The position numbers were made by a program, and so were the translations under genes. This document shows positions 20,990 to 35,500 of a stretch of 64,000 nt of DNA, piece by piece. This DNA comes from Fulvia fulva (Eukaryota; Ascomycota; Dothideomycetes; Mycosphaerellales; Mycosphaerellaceae), in contig NC_063014.1 in assembly GCF_020509005.1 (NCBI RefSeq), positions 6,014,001 through 6,078,000 of the forward strand, written 5' to 3'. The notes below the pieces were generated by a model, which worked only from the letters and a program-made list of their open reading frames with translations, ran no database searches and was not told the DNA's origin. Positions within the stretch are counted from its first letter, which is position 1, and every line of letters starts with the position of its first letter.

Positions 20990-23900
20990 CTATAGTAAGG
21001 AGCTTAAGATATCGGTATATATACTAGATAAATAATAACTAGCTATACACCTATATATAGTATTACCCGTAATAATATAATATAAAAAGGCTCGCGGCCT
21101 TATAAATTCTACCTCTACCTCTCTCTTTCTTAATTAGAGATTTATACGTAAATTTATAACCCCCTTAATCCCTTTGACGAAGAATAGACAATTAATACTA
21201 GGAGATAGATCGGCTATAGCGCGTCAGATCACATATATAGCCCTTATAGATATAGTTATTAGCGGTCATTACGAGTAAATGCTATACTACGTTACCGACC
21301 TCGAATACGACATCGTATTTAGACTACCGTAGCTCTCCGCGTATAACCCGAACATCTTCTAGGAAACTAGCGAGGTGGCGTTTAGATCTAACTACTACTT
21401 CGGTTACTATCTATATAATAAGACATTAACAATAGTATAATCTCTAAACTATATCGATAGAACCTAGTAAACGAAATATAGACTAAAGCCCTTTACTAGC
21501 GAATTAGTAGGATTTATAGCCGGAGGGGCGGAGCTGAATATATCCGCTCTAGAGGTAGATAAAGAGGTGGATTACTAGGAAGTCTCGTAGCGCGTATAGG
21601 AGATATACGCGTACCGGCCTAGGGCCGAGTACTTCTATATTATACCCACGGGGCGCGAGGATAACGATCATAACGATAATAGCCTTAAACTAAGCGCGAT
21701 AGTAGCTAATGACCTAGATCAGTTCTTAAACAAGCAGTTCAACTACAATCCTAAAGAGAAGCTCCCGCCTATATACTACGACATTATAGATACTTTCTTA
21801 GTAAAGGACTACGAGGGACTCCTACCTTACCGACTAGGTATCGACTACGAGATTTATATCAAACCCGGTAGACCTTAAGAACCGCTATATCGAAAGCTAT
21901 ACGGACTAGCCGAGAAGGAGAATAAAGCCGTAAAGAAATAGTTACTTAAATAGACTTTAGAAGGTAAGGTACGTAAGGTCGGTTAGAAAACAAGCTAGTT
22001 ACCGGCACCGGTATTAGTAAGAAAGCCTAGAGGAGGGCTACGAGTATATATTAACTACCGTAGGCTAAACGCTATTACTATTAAGAATCGCTATCCTATT
22101 CTATTAATATAGGAAAGGCTTAACCGTATATACGGAAAGAAGTACTTTACGAAACTAGATATTATAGTAGCCTTTAATAAGTTACGTATCGCGGAAGGGC
22201 ACGAGTAGCTAATAGCTTTCGTAATACGCTACGGTATATACGAATGCCTCGTATTACCGTTCGGCCTCTATAACGGACCCGTAACCTTTTAGTTATATAT
22301 TACTAAGGTTCTATAGGAACATCGAGATGACTTTATGTTAGTATATCTAGATAACGTCCTTATCTTTAGCGACACTCTAGAGGAACACGTCGAACACGTA
22401 CGAAAGGTATTAATTAAGCTACGAGATACCGGGCTTACTATTAAGATCGATAAGTCCGAGTTCTACTAGGAACGTATAAAATATCTAGGCCTTATTATTA
22501 TACTCTAGGGCATCGAGATAGACCCGGAGAAATTGAAATGTATATAGACCTAGGAAGTACTAACTAATCTTAAGGATATCTAAGCCTTCCTAGGATTCGT
22601 AAACTTCTACCGTAGGTTTATTAAGGCCTTCTCTCGTATAACATCCCTATTAACTAACCTAACGAAGTCAGATAGGCCTAGTAATCACAAGAACCGTAGA
22701 ATTAACTAGACTAATAATTGCTAGAGGGCATTCGAGGCGTTGAAAGCAGCGTTTAGTAAGGCGGGTATACTAGTATACTATATACCGGGTAGGTAGACCG
22801 TCGTCGAGACTAACTCCTTAGACTTTATTAATATAGGTGTGCTCTTATAATACGACGAGTAGGGAGTGTTACATCCTATAGCTTTCTATTCGAAGAAGCT
22901 AAGCCCCTAGGAGTATAATTACGAGATCTATAATAAGGAACTCCTCGCGATTATTAAAGTATTCGAAGAGTAGCGCCCGGAGCTTACTTATAAAGGAGAC
23001 GAGGACGGCGATGTAGTCAAAGTGTTTATAGACTATAAGAACCTCGAATATTTCATAACTACGAAGTAGCTAAATCGCCGATAAGCGCGATAGGCAGAAT
23101 TTCTATTATAATTCAACTTCTAGATTATATACCGCCTAGGTATATATAGAACGAAGCTAGATAGCCTAACGAGACGTAGCTAGGACCTTCCGTAGGGGGT
23201 GGACGATCCGAGAAATTAGTACTAGTATTAGACATTGCTTCCGCTAGAGCGATTCCTTAAGATCGACTCTATACGAGCTACTATCGAAGATACGCCCGAA
23301 GAAGAAGAGACGACTCCCCTAAATCCTAAAGCAATCGAGTTCATTCTAGAACTAGAATAGGTACTACAAACATAACTAGCACTAGCTTAGGAAGTATAGA
23401 CTACGAATAAAGCCGAAGTCGAAGCTAAACTCGAGTACCGTATAACGACTACTTACGCCCTAGACTAAGAACTTTAGGCGGTAATTAAGATACTACGGAA
23501 AGATAGTACTATCCCTTTACTCTTATAGAAGGCGAAGATACACCCTATACAATATAAGGTAGATAGTAACATATTGTATATACAAAACTAGTACGATAGT
23601 TAGAGCCTATAGGTACCTAATAACTAGGCCCTACGGACTCGGCTTATTAGAATAAATTATGACGCTCTAGTAGTAGGATATCTAGGACGAGCTCGAACCT
23701 ATAAACTCGTAGTACGAGAATTCTATTAGCCTAGCTTAGTAAGATTAGTACGTAGATATACCGCGAATTGCCGTATATACCGTACGACAAAATCTCTATA
23801 CTCCTAGCTACCTAGATTATTATACCTACTTTTAGTACCGGACCGACCTTAGAGGCATATCGCGGTAGACTTCGTAGTCGGACTTCCTAATAGTACCCTC

Positions 23901-25450
23901 GATAGTATAACCTATAACAACATTATAACCGTAATAGATAGGCTAACGAAGGAAGTCGAGCTGATTCCGATCGGAGCGATAACTATATAGAATACGGTAA
24001 GACTTTTCCTTAAGTATATATTCTCCCGACGCGGATTTCCTAACACTATTACTTTAGACCGCGGTAAGTAATAGGTTACTACCTTCTAGAAGAAACTTTG
24101 TTAGATGCTTCGTACAAGTCGTAAGCTAAGTTCCTTATACTACCTAGAAACTAATAGACAGTCGGAACGTACTAACTAAGTAATAGAATAGTATCTCCGT
24201 ATATTTACTAACGAGGTATAAGATAACTAGGTAGAATAGCTTTGTCTAGCTTAGTTCGCGATTAATAACTACCTTTCTAAAACTACTAGTATGTCGCTAT
24301 TCTACGCTACTTTAGGCTATAACCCTAAGTTTATAGAGCGCGTAGACCTAAGCGCTAGAAAAGAGGGAGGACTAACTACTCTCTAGCGACTAGATACGCG
24401 ATCGGCTAAAGCCTTGATACGCCGGATTTACGACCTTTATAAGCACCTTTAAGAAAACATACGGATGTTATAAGCTCTCTAAGCTAAAGTAGTAAACCGC
24501 TACTAAAGGATCCCGCTAGACTATAAAGTAGGCGACTAGGTATACCTAAGTACTAAGAACATCCGTACGACTCGACTATCTAAGAAGCTCGATAGAAGAT
24601 ACGCTAGCCTATACTAGATTATAGAAGTTATACTAGCTAAGCTCTTATATAAACTAAGATTGTCGGACGCTATAGTAGGACTCGATAACTACTTTTATAC
24701 TTCGTTACTTTAGCGAGCCGATCATCCCGACTTCCTACTACTCGAAGGCTAGTATCTAGTACTACTATCGCCGATGACTATCGAGCCCAATACTATAGAA
24801 GCTAATATAGTCGCTAATATAGTCGTAACACCTATATATATATAATGTAGAGAAGATCTTAGATATATATACCCGTAAGCGAGTAGGCAAAGTAAAGAAG
24901 GGGTAGAAGCGTAAAGTAGACACTTAGTATAAGGTGAAATAGCTTAGATATTAGAATAAGGAGGATAGTCAGACCTAGTAACCGGCTAAGAATATATTTA
25001 AATACGCGGCCGCCGCTATTATAGACTTTTACTATAATCGGCTAGAGTTGTCTACGCCTATAGGCTTCGTAGCTCTATCTAATTAGGTCCTCCTAAGTAA
25101 TAAGGTCCTTAGGCTTAATATAATCAGGGTCAATAGTAATACCGTTACGAATAAGTTGTCTCGAGCTATACCTCTAATAGAATCTACTTAGTATATATTT
25201 ACTACGTACCGCTATACTAGCTAGGTTACGGGAAAGCCTACTGTCCTAACTAAGGACTCCGGTATTACCTACTACCCTTAGCTCTATAATAGTACCGGTA
25301 TTTATACCGATACTCGAGTAAAACCTATAGAGCCTATAATATTACCTAACCCTAGCTATAAGGATTATACGCGAGTACTAGCCGAAGATAGACTTAGGTC
25401 TAGGGTAAACTAGCTAACCGGGTAGCATATTTCTCGAAGGGAGCCGGTCG
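20990..25450 (+). pseudogene. Gypsy A2 pol remnant (protease to chromodomain)
   Basis: Domains in order: protease end (VTDLEYDIVF) near 21297, RT with YLDNVLIFSDT near 22345-22380, RNase H (ETNSLDFINIG) near 22810, integrase with HIAVDFVVGL near 23856 and LDRGK near 24056, chromodomain near 24840-25010, then the conserved pol tail up to about 25440. Several residues lost in A1 are kept here and the reverse. Translation is impossible because of dense TAA/TAG codons. Confidence 0.78.
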
Positions 25451-25616
25451 CGGATAGGCTAGTTATAGATAGATAGGATATAGATATATTACTAGATAAT
25501 AATAAGATATTAGAGGATAATTAGACTTTTATACGGTTATAGAGTATTATAAGTAAGTAGCCGTATAAGATAGATAACGCTTAGAGGACTAAGACGTATT
25601 TTGAGAGGGGGGGTAC

Positions 25617-25800
25617 TATTACGAGTAGCCCGTAACCCCTTACTATAGCTACGTCGGCCCGGGTAAACCGCGGACCTTCTATATCGGGTTAGCGCGGCTT
25701 AGGTTTACTTTATAACTTCGCCGCGCCTTACGCTCCTCTTTCGTAGCTTTATAGAACAATAACTCTCTCATTTAGACCTTATAGTACGCGCGCCCTTATA
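25617..25800 (+). repeat. Gypsy A2 3' LTR (184 bp)
   Basis: Same boundaries as the other Gypsy A LTRs; preceded by a G-rich polypurine tract. Ten bases separate its end from the 5' LTR of Gypsy B. Confidence 0.85.
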
Positions 25801-25805
25801 CGAGC

Positions 25806-25810
25806 GGATC
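25806..25810 (+). repeat. Gypsy B target-site duplication, left copy
   Basis: GGATC immediately before the 5' LTR, matched by GGATC at 41311-41315 immediately after the 3' LTR. Five bases is the usual Ty3/Gypsy duplication. Confidence 0.85.
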
Positions 25811-26015
25811 TATTACGGCCGCTCCGTAAGTAAAGGATTCGAATCTGATCACGTGAGACCGGGTCACGTGACCCGAATGACTAAGCTCAGCCCGATACCG
25901 ACGCCTAACACCTCGGCCTTTAAGTATAGGCCTCGTTCTTAGACTCTCTTCTCTCTTTAGCTATCGACTTCGTTAATACTATACCCTTATACTCTCGTAC
26001 TATAGTCTCGTAATA
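25811..26015 (+). repeat. Gypsy B 5' LTR (205 bp) with two CACGTG sites
   Basis: Starts TATTACGGCCGC (TGTTACGACCGC in the 3' LTR) and ends GTCTCGTAATA. Contains two CACGTG palindromes at 25850-25855 and 25865-25870, kept at the same 15-bp spacing in the 3' LTR although CpA sites elsewhere are mostly lost. Confidence 0.85.
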
Positions 26016-26229
26016 TTTCGATAGCTTATATTAAGGACGCTACTATATTTAGCGCCGCTTAAGACTCTAGAAATTGTAATATTACGACTCCTCGAAATCC
26101 CCGACTTATACTAGCGTAAAAGTAGCGTAGTACTCTCTCTTTCTCCCTAGATTAAGACGCTAAGAAGGCGTATTACTATATTATAGCTAGGCTATAGGGT
26201 ACCGGTTACCCTAGCGGCGGCGGCGGCGT

Positions 26230-28400
26230 AAATACTTAATATATCGAGCGCCGCGCGCGACTAACTTAAAACTTAGAGCTTTTTACGCGATCCGATTAGT
26301 ACACCTAGTCCGACGATACCGTCCTACTAGATCCCTTTACTAAGTACGCTAATAAGGAACGCGCGGTTCTCGATAGGCTCCTAGAAGAGGAGGAAGGAGA
26401 GGATATCTAAGCCGAAATTATAGACACTTTTAACCTCGTAGTATTACTCTACGAGAGCGATATTATAGACTACCTCGATAAGAATAGGTCAACCGACAAT
26501 ACTCGTAAGGACTTTACTATTAACTATATAGACGACCGCGGTCGTACCGGGATATACCGTATCCTACTCGACTAACTACGGTTACTTAACGCGACTTAGT
26601 TCTACGACTATGTCTAGAACTAACTAGAGGCAATTGCCTACGCCCTTCGTAAACTCGAGGCTAATCACCGCTAAGCTATTCTAGATAGGGCGGCGCTATA
26701 TTAAGCTAACGAGCTAAATAAGAAGAAGTTCGAGGAAGTATATACTAAACTATAATATACGGAAAAGTATAAGTAGGAATATAAGTAGGACCTAGAACAA
26801 GCTAATAAGGACCTTACAAAGGCTAACTAGGACGTCACTAAGTATAGGAAGTAGGCTAATAACTAGTATAGCTCTACTAAGAGAGCCGAAAAGGAGGTCG
26901 ATATATTTAAAGTTAAAGTCGCTAAACTAGAAACACTCGTACCGGACGACTCCGCCCCTATAGCTACTAACGTAGTAGGGCTATAGTAGACTATCGCTAC
27001 GCTTAAATAGGATCTCGAGGAAGCTAAGCGTAGCCGTACTACCGAGAAACCTAAGGAGCGTAGCGCCCGCTCTCTCTCCGAGTTACGACGTCGACGCGGT
27101 AATAGACTAGCTAAAAAGTACGCCGAATAACCCGCTACGAAGCCTACGCGGAAGTAACGTAAGGAGCGATTCGCTAATAACTCCTCCGACCCCGATTCCT
27201 CCGACTCGTCCTTAGACTCTAATTCTAATTTTAAAGAGCGTCCGCGCCGTAAGAGTAAGGGTAAGGATAAGAGATCGAGAAAGAGATAAGAGACCGTTAT
27301 CGTCGACGACGACGACTTCGAGATTATAGATAGTAGCGTAGATATCGTACGCTATAACCGAACTATAGTAGAAGACTTTAAGACGAGTTCCCGTATTAAA
27401 GTACCTAAGCCTAAATTCTTAGGAGAGAATATAGGTAGTAAAGACTCGCCGACACTTAATAAGTAGACTACTTAACTCGGTAACAAGCTTGCCGCTTCTA
27501 TCTTTAAGGACGTACTATCCGCCCTACGTTTCGTATAAGAAACTACTATAGGGTTAGTATACTCTATACTCCGTAACTATATTCCCTAGAAGATCGTCTT
27601 CTCTAAGGTTCCCTCCGCGAGCCGGCTATTTAAGAGCGTAAAGAAATGCCTACGTTTCCTAGATAAGAACTTCGGCGACTATAATCCCGAGGGTACCGCG
27701 CGTAATAATATAGACGCGCTTAAGATAGTAGAGAATAACAAGTTCTCCGAGTTCTATACTAAGTTCTAACGTAAGCACGCCTAGCTCCTATAAGGCGCGA
27801 GCCGTAAGTACGAGATTATCGAGCTTAAGAAGAAGCTAAGCTTTAAGTACCGTAATCGACTAGTCGTACTACCTAACGCGAAGTCGGTTAAGGAGCTTAC
27901 TCGGTAATACTACCGCCTAGAGAGCAAGCTAGCTTAACTTAAATACGACCTACTACGTACTAAGAACGACGAGAAGAAGGATAAGAAGACGACTATACCT
28001 AAGGGTAACGGTACGGTATCGGTACCTCCTATAGTAGAGTAGATTATACTACCGATACTCCCTTTAGATAACGGTATACCTCTCGGCCGCTCTCCTTATA
28101 CTAATTAGCCGCTCCTTCCGTAGAAGAACCGCCCTAATTAGTATAAGAACCTTATATAACTTACTTAAGATTAGCGTACTTAGATTATCGCTAGCGGTAG
28201 CTACCTATACTACTAGGGTACCGGCTACGTCTTAGGCGCCGCCGGCTACCTACTTGACCTATATAAGCGTCCTAAGAAGAAGGCTAATAATAACGGCCTT
28301 ACGGTTACTAAAGTACCGGCGGGAAATGCCTAAGCTATTATTTAAGCGTAATAGATAATAGTCCGCCTTAGGAAGTCTTATACCCTTACAAACCTTATAA
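26230..28400 (+). pseudogene. Gypsy B gag remnant
   Basis: A long hydrophilic, charged frame with many stops follows the 5' LTR. Lys/Arg- and Ser/Asp-rich stretches are near 27180-27330. From about 27400 to 28000 the pattern resembles a Gag capsid (tryptophan-position stops, LRNxxFPxxK-like segments). No clear zinc knuckle could be read. Assignment rests on position between the LTR and protease/RT. Confidence 0.55.
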
Positions 28401-28499
28401 ATATACCCGTACCGTATAGGCGTTTTCCTTATAAGCCCGAGCGAGTACGCCCTCTTCTATAGAAGTAGATAAAGGACCCGAAGTTTCGTATTACTTTAT

Positions 28500-31400
28500 A
28501 GTAGAAGGTAGGGCAAATAGAATATATATATATACCTTCCTTAATAATAGTACTAACTCTAAACTCGTAAATACTTTCTTTACGTAAAAATATAAATTCC
28601 CGCTCTACGATATTAAGCCCTTTACGCTAGGCCTAGGTAATAGCTCCTAAGTACTAATAATTATTACTAAAGCTATAAATATTAAACTGAACCTTTAAGG
28701 CTATATCGAGACGGGTAAATACCTAGTTACCGATACTTACTATAATATAGTCCTTAGCCTTAGATAGTACGCGAAGTATAGCCCTTATAAAGACTAGAAG
28801 CGAAGCGTGCTCACCTTTAACGACATTAACTGTCAGAATCACTCTCTCTATAAGAACTTTAGCCTACTAGTAACGTTATATATCCCCGAGTTACTACTAA
28901 CGCCGGTACCCGACTACGATAGCCTTAAGCGACCCGATATCTATAACATACCGGTCCCTTAGCCCCTTAAAGTCGGCGCTAAAAGAGTTAGGGCTAGGTA
29001 TAGAGACAATATTAAGTAGATTAACTTATACGAACTCCGGAGACTCTATCGTACGAGAGGTACGGAAGTATATACTATATAGATTAACCTACGCGAAGTA
29101 TTTACGGCTAAGAGCGCGGCCGATCTAGTTATAGTATAAGCGTTAGGGCTTTACGCTATAATAGTATAAAAGGTTATAGGCGGTAACGCTATATTTGCGT
29201 ACGCTATATATATTAAAGATAGCTACTATAGGACGCTCCGTTATTAATAGAAGTACTAGGTAGAGGCCTACGCGATAAACGTAACTAATTATAACGTGTT
29301 TATAGAAAAGCTATACCGGAAGTAGAAGGACCCCGACGTACTCGGTAAGCTACCGGCTATATACTATTATTAATAAGCTCTATTCTCGAAGTTAGAGTTA
29401 GATAAGCTACTACCTTATCGCCCTAGCCTAGATTATAAGATTAAGCTAAAGAAGGATACTCGGCTACCGTTTAAGCGGCCCTATCTAATTTCGAATAGAG
29501 AGTTAGAAGTAGTAAAAGCTTAGGTAGATAACTAACTTTAGAAAGGTAATATCTAACGTAGTAACTTATCTATAGTATTACCGGTAATTATCGTACGTAA
29601 ACTAGGTAGTAGACTACGCGTCTATATCGACTACCGCGCTCTAAACGCTATTACTATAAAATCGAGGTACCCTATCCTACTTATTTAAGATACCCTTAAC
29701 CGGATTAGTAGTAAGAAGTACTTTACTAAGCTCGATATAATCGCTACCTTTAATCGTTTACGTATCGCGGAAGGGGACGAGTAGAAAACGGTATTTACTA
29801 CGCGCTACGGTTAATTCGAATGTCTAGTAATGCCCTTTAGTCTCTATAATATACCCGGTACCTTCTAGTTATATATTAATAACGCGCTCCGAGAGTACCT
29901 AGACGATTTTACCTCCGCGTACCTCGATAACGTACTTATATTTAGCGATACTCTAGAGGAGTATATCGTTTACGTCGAGAAGGTTATAGCGAAGCTATAG
30001 GAGGTAGGACTTTAACTCGATATTAATAAGTACGAGTTTCACGTCTAAGAGACGAAGTACCTTAGCTTAATTATAGGTATAGACGGTATTAAGATAGATA
30101 AGGACAAGATCGCCGTAATCTAAGAATAGGAGACCCCTCGTAACCTAATAGATATTCTGTCCTTCCTTAGCTTTTATAACTTCTATAGGCGGTTTATTCG
30201 TAACTACTTAGGCATCGCCTACCCGATAATATAGCTTACTAAGAAAGACGTACTATAGGTATAGGGTAACGAATGTTAGGACGCTTTCGAACATATAAAA
30301 CAAGCGTTTACTAAGGACGATATTATACTCGTATATTTCGTACCCGGGCGAGAAACGAAGCTCGAAACGGATACGTCGGACTTCGTTACTACTATAGTAA
30401 TGTCGTAGCGTAGAGAAGACGGTATATAGGGCCTAGTAGCTTTTATATCTAAGAAGATGTCGCTATAAGAATATAACTACGACATCTATAATAAGGAACT
30501 ACTCGCTATCGTAAAAGCCTTTAAGGAATAGAAGCTAGAGCTTATGTCTAGAGATATTAATAGAGATAAGGCCGACTTCGAAAACCTTACCGACGAAAGC
30601 GGTAAGCTAATCCTAGTATACTCCGATTATAAGAACCTTAAATAGTTTACGAGTACTAAGGTCCTAAATAGATACTAGGTACATTAGTCTAAGTTCTTAT
30701 CGTAGTTCTACTTCAAGATTGTCTATATCCCTAGTAAGACAAATATTAAACCTAATACTCTAATATGGCGGCTATAGGACGTCCCTATAAACGATAACGA
30801 CCTACGAAGATAGTATTAAGAATAGACATTACTACCTAAGTACCGATTCCTTAATATCTCGCCGATAGAGATCCGTCTAGGTTAATAGGACAATGAACTT
30901 ATAACTAAGATCCGCGTTATATACGGAGAAGCGGAGCTATAGTAAGCGTTACGCTAGTTAGACGTAGGAGAGCCTTATACGCTACTACGCTAGTACCGTA
31001 TAGATAATAGCGAGGCGGTAGCTATAGGCGGCTTTATCTATATTAAGAATAGATACGGCGGCTATAACGTCTTCGTACTAGACGTACCGGGTTTACGCTT
31101 TAAGGTCTTCTAAGTATATTATCGTACCCCCTCTACTAGTTACCTAGGTCGTACGAAGACCTACGAGCTTATTACTCGCGACTTCGTCTAGCCCGGCCTT
31201 TCGTAGTATATACGTAATAAGATCTTTAAGTACTACGAATGCCGCTCGTTAAAACCCTCGTAGACGTAATACCTAGGGCTACTAAAACCCCTACTAATCC
31301 CGTTTAAACTATAGGACGAAATTACTATAGATTCTATAGTAGGACTACCGAAAAGTACTGATTATAATAGCGTTATATATACTAATGCCTTTACGATTAC

Positions 31401-31942
31401 TAACCGTACGGGTAAGGGATGCTATATAATCCTAGTAAAGGAGATAACGGCCGAATATATCGCCGAGGTCTTCGTCCGGGACTACTACCGCTTATATAGT
31501 ACCCCTCTAGCTATCGTTATAGATCGAGGTAGTTAGTAGCTATTAGCTTTTTAGTAACGCTTCTACGAACTAGTTGGGATAGTCTATAAGTTGTCTATAG
31601 CCTTCTATCCTAAGACCGATAGACAGTCTAAGAACACGAATAAGGAGATAGAGAAGTACCTCCGTGTCTTTATCGACTACGTATAAGGAGATTAGGTATA
31701 GTGGCTTCCGCTAGCGGAATTCGTAAAGAACAACTATATTATAGAAGCAATAGGTATGTCGCTATTCTTTACCGAACGAGGTCGTAATCCTCGTACTAGT
31801 AACTTTAATAGAGATAGCCTCCCTAAGCGTCTAATACCTACTAAGTAACGCCTATCCGCCGAAAAGGTAAAGCGTTTTACTTAATAGATAAAGGACTTCC
31901 GTACGTACCTATACGAATGCTTACGTTACGATCAAGCCCTAT
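28500..31942 (+). pseudogene. Gypsy B pol remnant: protease, RT, RNase H, integrase
   Basis: A protease-end-like segment (TDTYYNIVLSLR) lies near 28733-28770. RT is at about 29560-30060 with YLDNVLIFSDT near 29917-29950. RNase H is at about 30360-30700 (ETDTSDFVTTIVMSQ; YNKELLAIVKAFKE). Integrase is at about 31310-31930, with an IDRGS-like second-Asp motif near 31510 and DRQSKNTNKEIE near 31617-31650. The frame is cut by the LINE E 3' end at about 31943, before the GPY/F region. Confidence 0.75.
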
Positions 31943-32299
31943 AAGTAGATAGATATTTCATTACGCTGTTATAGTGCCCTTTGGCCTATATAGCTATGCT
32001 ATCTTATTTTCGTATATATAGAGGGGAAACCGTGTTAGTGAAAACCCCTCCTCCTTCCCGCCTGTCTTTTCCTCCTAGTTGTTGTCTTAATTTTCCCTTA
32101 TTAGGGGTACGCTAGTGTTATAGGCCTGCCCTAATGACTACCCTATCTACCACCCCCTAGCTTCCGCCTCTTATCTATCTACTCCTCCGTCTCGCTAGCG
32201 AGGCTAAACTACTAGAGGTATCCCTACTATAGTACCTACCGAGAGATTCGGCGAATATTGCCTTTGTCCCTAATGATTGACTTATAGTCTCTCCTTCCC

Positions 32300-35200
32300 G
32301 CTTAGTGCCTCCAATTTCCCCTACCTCTCGCCTACTACGGGCATCGTAGTAGCATATATTCTAGGTTTTGCGATAGGTAGCTACACTAGTAGGCTAGGCT
32401 ATAGATGTCTAGTACGCGTCTTCTAAATAGGTAGGCCCTTAACCTAATATGTTCGGACCTAATTTGGATCGCTATGCTTGCCTCGGCCCTTGTTAGGTCC
32501 CTATATAGCTAGTAATTATGTCTCTAGAAGGCTCGGAGCGCTATCGGGCCTGTTGTCTTAGGGGGCTTATTTTTCTAGTCCTGCTCCTATAGGTAGCTCG
32601 CTATCTGTTCCGCTAGGCTTTAGGTCTTAGCCTTGCTTCCGCCGGCCTAGCGAGTCCTACGCTCCTCCTCTTTTCGTGCTAGCCATTCGGTACTTATCTA
32701 TATAGCCGCAAAGGTAGTAAGGTCATCCTCTTTTTGGCTTGTCCTATGTCCGGCCCCTCTCCGGTAGTGGCTTTCTATCTTATTCTTTGCCTCCTAGATC
32801 GTAGTTTGTACTAGGTAACCTATCGTCCTTACCGCGTATTGAATTCTTATTCCCCGGATGTACTGGCCGATTAGTAGTGTTCCTGTCTCTATTTCTACCG
32901 TGCTTGTTAACGTTGTCTTATATACGCCTAGTACCCTACGTAGGTTGCCTACCTATGTCCTATTTAGGGGTTGCTCTATCCGTTTCGGGATCGGCTTACC
33001 TACGCCTCCTATTCCCTAAATCTGTGCCCCGTATAGTATAGCTAGTCTGACGATCGCCTTATATATTACTCTTGCCTTATCGAATATTGCTCCCTATATA
33101 GATACCGTAAGTCTCTTTATCGAGGCTTCGTTAACTTGTGCTCGACTCTAGGCTTTCTTAACCTATATATTCTAGCTTAGCTTCGGGTCGAGCTAGATCC
33201 CTAGTACTCGTAGCTCCGCTAATAGCTTTGTCTCGTAGCCTTAGATTCTTACCGCCGCCTTTATGTTATAGTGTGTTCTCGCTTTACTAAAGTGTATAAG
33301 TTAGTACTTTTTAGGGGCGAACTAGGCACTATACTTCTTTGCCTACTCCTCGCATTTCTTGTGCCTATCTTCGAGGAGGCGACAGTTCTCTTCTGTCGAG
33401 TCTGACTAGGCTAGGATGTTTGTGTCGTCTACGAACCCCGATACTAAGGTTTACGGAGAGGTAAGTAGGGGGATTAGATCAGACATAAATATTAGAAACA
33501 GGATAGGGGAGAGAGTAGATCCCTAAGGTATTCTAGTCTCTGCCTTTACCGGGTCGGACGTGTACCTTCCTAGGACTAGGTATGTCGTCCGTTCCTAGAG
33601 AAAGGAGTAGACGAACGTCGTTACCTATAGGGGGATGCCTTTCTACTATAGGATATATATTAGCCTTTAGTATAAGGCGTTGTCGAAGGCTCCTACGATG
33701 TCGAGGGATAGTAAGGACGCCGCTCGGTTCCTACCGTAGTACTAGAGGGTCTGAATTTGCTCCGTAATTAGCTCTATTACTATTAGTGTCGATCGCTAGC
33801 TTCTTCCCCCTATCTGTATTGCTAGGAGTACGTAGTTGTCCTCGGCTAGCTACGTAAGTCTCTAGGCTACTATCTTTTCTAGGACCTTCCCTATCGTGTT
33901 TAGAAGTGCGATTAGTCTATACGACTTGGGCTAAGTATAGTCCTCTTTCTATAGCTTACGTAGCACTACTATTATAGACTCTCTATACGGCTTCGGGTGA
34001 TACCCTAGCCGTAGGCACGCGGTAAACAGGTTTGCTAGGCTCGGCGCGATCTCTTCTCTATACTCTTTTAGTAGTATGTTTGGTATCCTATCTAGGCCTA
34101 GGGCTTTCTGTCCTTTTAGCTTACTTATGACTCCTGTTACTATATTAGAGCTAACCGCCTAATCTATGTCTAGGGGTTCCGGGTATATACTCGGGTCGAT
34201 ATCCGTAAGGTCTGCCTCTACTTACGTCGAAAAGAAATAGTCGGCTAATACTTTTGCCTTGCCCCGGGGCGTAGCCTAGGTAATCCCTTCGCGGTCTACG
34301 ATTAGGGGGAAGTGAGGGGTTTGCTACTCTTTAGGTAGTCGTGCCTATTTAGTAAGTCTCTATATCTGTTCCGGGTTTTCTATAACGAGCCCGATCGTCG
34401 CTCTCTAGTCCTATAGCTTATCGCGTCTTATCTATGCCTTCTTCTCTTATGTCGCGCGACAGTATTGCTCCTACGTCTCTTAGGTGTGCTCCTTCGTCTA
34501 CTGTCGCCTTGCCCTTCTAGCCTCCCTTACCTTCGTAGAGTATTTAGGGGTCTAGAAGGCCTTCTACTACGTTAAGGGCCGGAGTAATAGCGTATATTGT
34601 TCCGCTACTTGCTATACGACCGAGGTAATCTGTTCCGCTACTTGATCTAGCTAAGCTATCGTCTCGAGTTCTCTATACTATAGTAGGTTCGCTATTAGGA
34701 AGCCTCTTATATCGTCCTAGCGTGCCTTCTTCTAGTTACGGCGTGGTTCGCTTACTAGCTCCTCTATCGCCTTCACCCCTAGCGTCGTTTAGATAGGGAT
34801 ATAGTCTAAGGAGGCTTCTAGCGCGTAGTTCGGTCGGCATTAGACTAGTCTCTCTTTAAGTTCTCGTGATAGAAAGTATAGGTCGATCGTGCTTATACTT
34901 GAACGGGCCTTCTACGTCTCTGTTCCCTTTGGTATTACTAAGGCCATTCCGTAGCGTACGGTTATATCTAGTAGTTTTTCCCCTAGAAACGCGTACGGGG
35001 GAGTGAATTCGAGTCCCTACCGTAGGTAGTAGAGGTTAAAGTCGCCGAGGAGTACTTGCTTTATGTCTTAGCTTAGGGTCCGCTCTAGGTAGGCGAGGGT
35101 TCCTAGTTCCCTACTCGTCCGACCCCGCGGTAGCGGGTTATAAACGTTATAGATCTAGATAGGGCCTTATGTCGTGTCGATCTAGATTGATGTTATATCT

Positions 35201-35500
35201 CCTAGGTTGCCCTACTACGGTAGTATAACCTTCTACGACTTAAGGTCTATATTCTTACTTACGTATATATATGTCCTCGGGATAACGCCTCGTTAGCCCG
35301 CGATTACGGTATAGTATCTCCGGTCATTATAAGTAGCTAGGAGTCCTTCGTAGGGGTTGACCTATAGTTCCTGTACCGCGATAACGTAGTGCCGTAGCGG
35401 GTCTAGCTCTTATAGAAAGTGGCGCTAGACCTTGTCCCTACTTTTGTTTACGTTGTACTGTACGATAGTAATGTCGTCGTATAGTATTATTCGTTATCCG
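32300..35500 (-). pseudogene. LINE E ORF2 remnant
   Basis: Endonuclease motif GDFNLYYL near 35020-35050, RT entry KALGLDRIP near 34080-34110, RIP*GST near 33512-33540 (GIPQGST with a Gln stop), and an intact catalytic VSGFVDDTNI near 33412-33445. Stops replace Trp and Gln elsewhere. The residue pattern is closer to LINE-1 than to LINE-2 around the RT entry, but the subfamily is not settled. Confidence 0.75.

Larger units (their letters stand above)
20951..25800 (+). mobile_element. Gypsy A copy A2, 5'-truncated, RIPed
   Basis: Similarity to A1 begins at about 20951 (A1 position about 2890), runs through protease, RT, RNase H, integrase and chromodomain, and ends in the 3' LTR (25617-25800). 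The 5' LTR and gag are missing. It lacks the LINE-1 insertion, so it shows the empty target site near 23550. Confidence 0.85.

Noticed and set aside
25835..25850. GGATTCGAATCT in Gypsy B LTRs as a tRNA B-box
   Set aside because: No A-box, no cloverleaf, and it lies inside an LTR; also present in the other LTR copy.
33582..33767. 61-codon plus-strand frame
   Set aside because: Antisense to LINE E RT; no motif or context.
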